Assembly (NCBI RefSeq): GCF_900155385.1
Contig: NZ_LT699761.1
Coordinates: forward strand, 1-40,678
Length of the DNA: 40,678 nucleotides
Origin: Vreelandella massiliensis
GTDB lineage: Bacteria > Pseudomonadota > Gammaproteobacteria > Pseudomonadales > Halomonadaceae
Direction: 5' to 3'
Of the stretch, positions 40,302 through 40,678 are shown one piece after another. The stretch's first letter is position 1, and the number at the start of each line of letters is the position of its first letter. A model generated the notes under the pieces. It had not been told where the DNA came from. It saw nothing but the letters and a program-made list of their open reading frames with translations, and did not search any database. A program made the translations under genes and the position numbers.

Positions 40302-40331
40302 ATTGTAGCATAAAAAGGGCTGATTTTTCAG
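40302..40331 (-). promoter_or_regulatory. Probable promoter of the polyvalent operon
   Basis: On the minus strand CTGAAA (40331-40326) and TACAAT (40307-40302), with an 18-bp spacer and TATGC before the -10, fit a sigma-70 promoter. A small palindrome GTTAATGTTAAC (40284-40295) lies at the expected start of transcription and may be an operator. Confidence 0.5.
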
Positions 40332-40548
40332 TTTAAACCACTGTTGTGTATAGACTTTTTTTAAAATAAAGGCTGTTTTTATAGAAGCTTTTTAGCCCTC
40401 TTGGGACGCCTCTATATTTGCGTGTTTGCAGATCGATAGCGCGGTTATGACAGCGTTTCTCTGCTATCCAGTGCAAAAAATCCCAGCCGCCCTACAACAC
40501 TCACGCACACACACAGCACTCTGACATGGCGTTCGATTTTATTCACTC

Positions 40549-40678
40549 TTACCCGCCACGCCTTTGGATGTACTCATCCACCGCTTCGGTGAAAATGTCG
40601 ACCATCGATTTATCGTGAGCGGCAGCGAAAGACTTCAAGCGACGACGAAATTCGGGCGAAACACGGAAATTGCACGGC
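40549..40678 (-). CDS. RHH partition protein, C-terminal part (copy in the terminal overlap)
   Basis: This is the 3' end of the gene at 1-237, present again because the contig overlaps itself, and it supplies the missing TAA (40551-40549). It encodes the RHH core from about residue 38 (PCNFRVSPEF) to the end QRRGG. It is not a second gene. Confidence 0.85.
   Translation of the reverse strand, partial: PCNFRVSPEFRRRLKSFAAAHDKSMVDIFTEAVDEYIQRRGG
40552..40678. repeat. Terminal direct repeat (right copy)
   Basis: Identical to 1-127; see the left copy. Removing one copy gives a closed circle of 40,551 bp. Confidence 0.93.

Overview
The window is a complete circular replicon. Its first 127 bases recur exactly as its last 127 (1-127 = 40552-40678), so the real circle is about 40,551 bp and the ends are an assembly overlap. 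It looks like a mobilisable, partitioned plasmid from a gammaproteobacterium; a halophile such as Halomonadaceae is my guess from protein style and is not proven. Nearly all long genes lie on the minus strand. I see no virion structural genes (capsid, portal, tail, large terminase), no rRNA or tRNA, no CRISPR array and no intact insertion sequence.

Layout. (1) 0-3.5 kb, plasmid core: ParA plus a ribbon-helix-helix (RHH) partner whose gene crosses the junction, a winged-helix protein, three iteron-like repeats, and a primase-type Rep. (2) 3.8-9.2 kb: a decayed stretch with remnants of phage regulators (Rha, AntA), very small genes, a GGCC-rich repeat patch, a GIY-YIG protein and a secreted protein. 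(3) 9.2-17.0 kb, minus strand: a module resembling a phage satellite (helix-turn-helix genes, DUF4224, tyrosine integrase, AlpA, TOPRIM primase-helicase, and a gene like a terminase small subunit). (4) 17.1-20.0 kb: a conflict cluster with a HEPN protein, a CoiA-like nuclease, and a Panacea antitoxin-type gene overlapping a two-TM protein. (5) 20.1-21.5 kb: two more small-terminase-like genes. (6) 21.5-28.2 kb: small membrane proteins, a Sel1-repeat protein, an RHH-led operon of small unknown proteins, and a HigBA toxin-antitoxin pair. (7) 28.3-30.1 kb: a MobV-type relaxase. (8) 30.2-40.3 kb: a three-gene operon ending in a 2,963-residue polyvalent protein with a ParB-like domain, three HExxH domains and a large C-terminal LPD38-like region; it takes about a fifth of the replicon.

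How it may work together. Rep and ParA/RHH maintain the circle, MobV would allow transfer by conjugation, and the integrase/AlpA/primase/TerS set plus the polyvalent operon are what one expects of an element that exploits phage particles. Eight short arrays of an 8-bp repeat (GCGT boxes separated by 4-bp, mostly AT-rich spacers) lie between genes around the circle, including at both edges of parA. They may be dispersed centromere/operator sites for the RHH protein. My main hypothesis is an extrachromosomal phage-satellite-like plasmid that could travel by either conjugation or helper-phage packaging; this is inference from gene content only.
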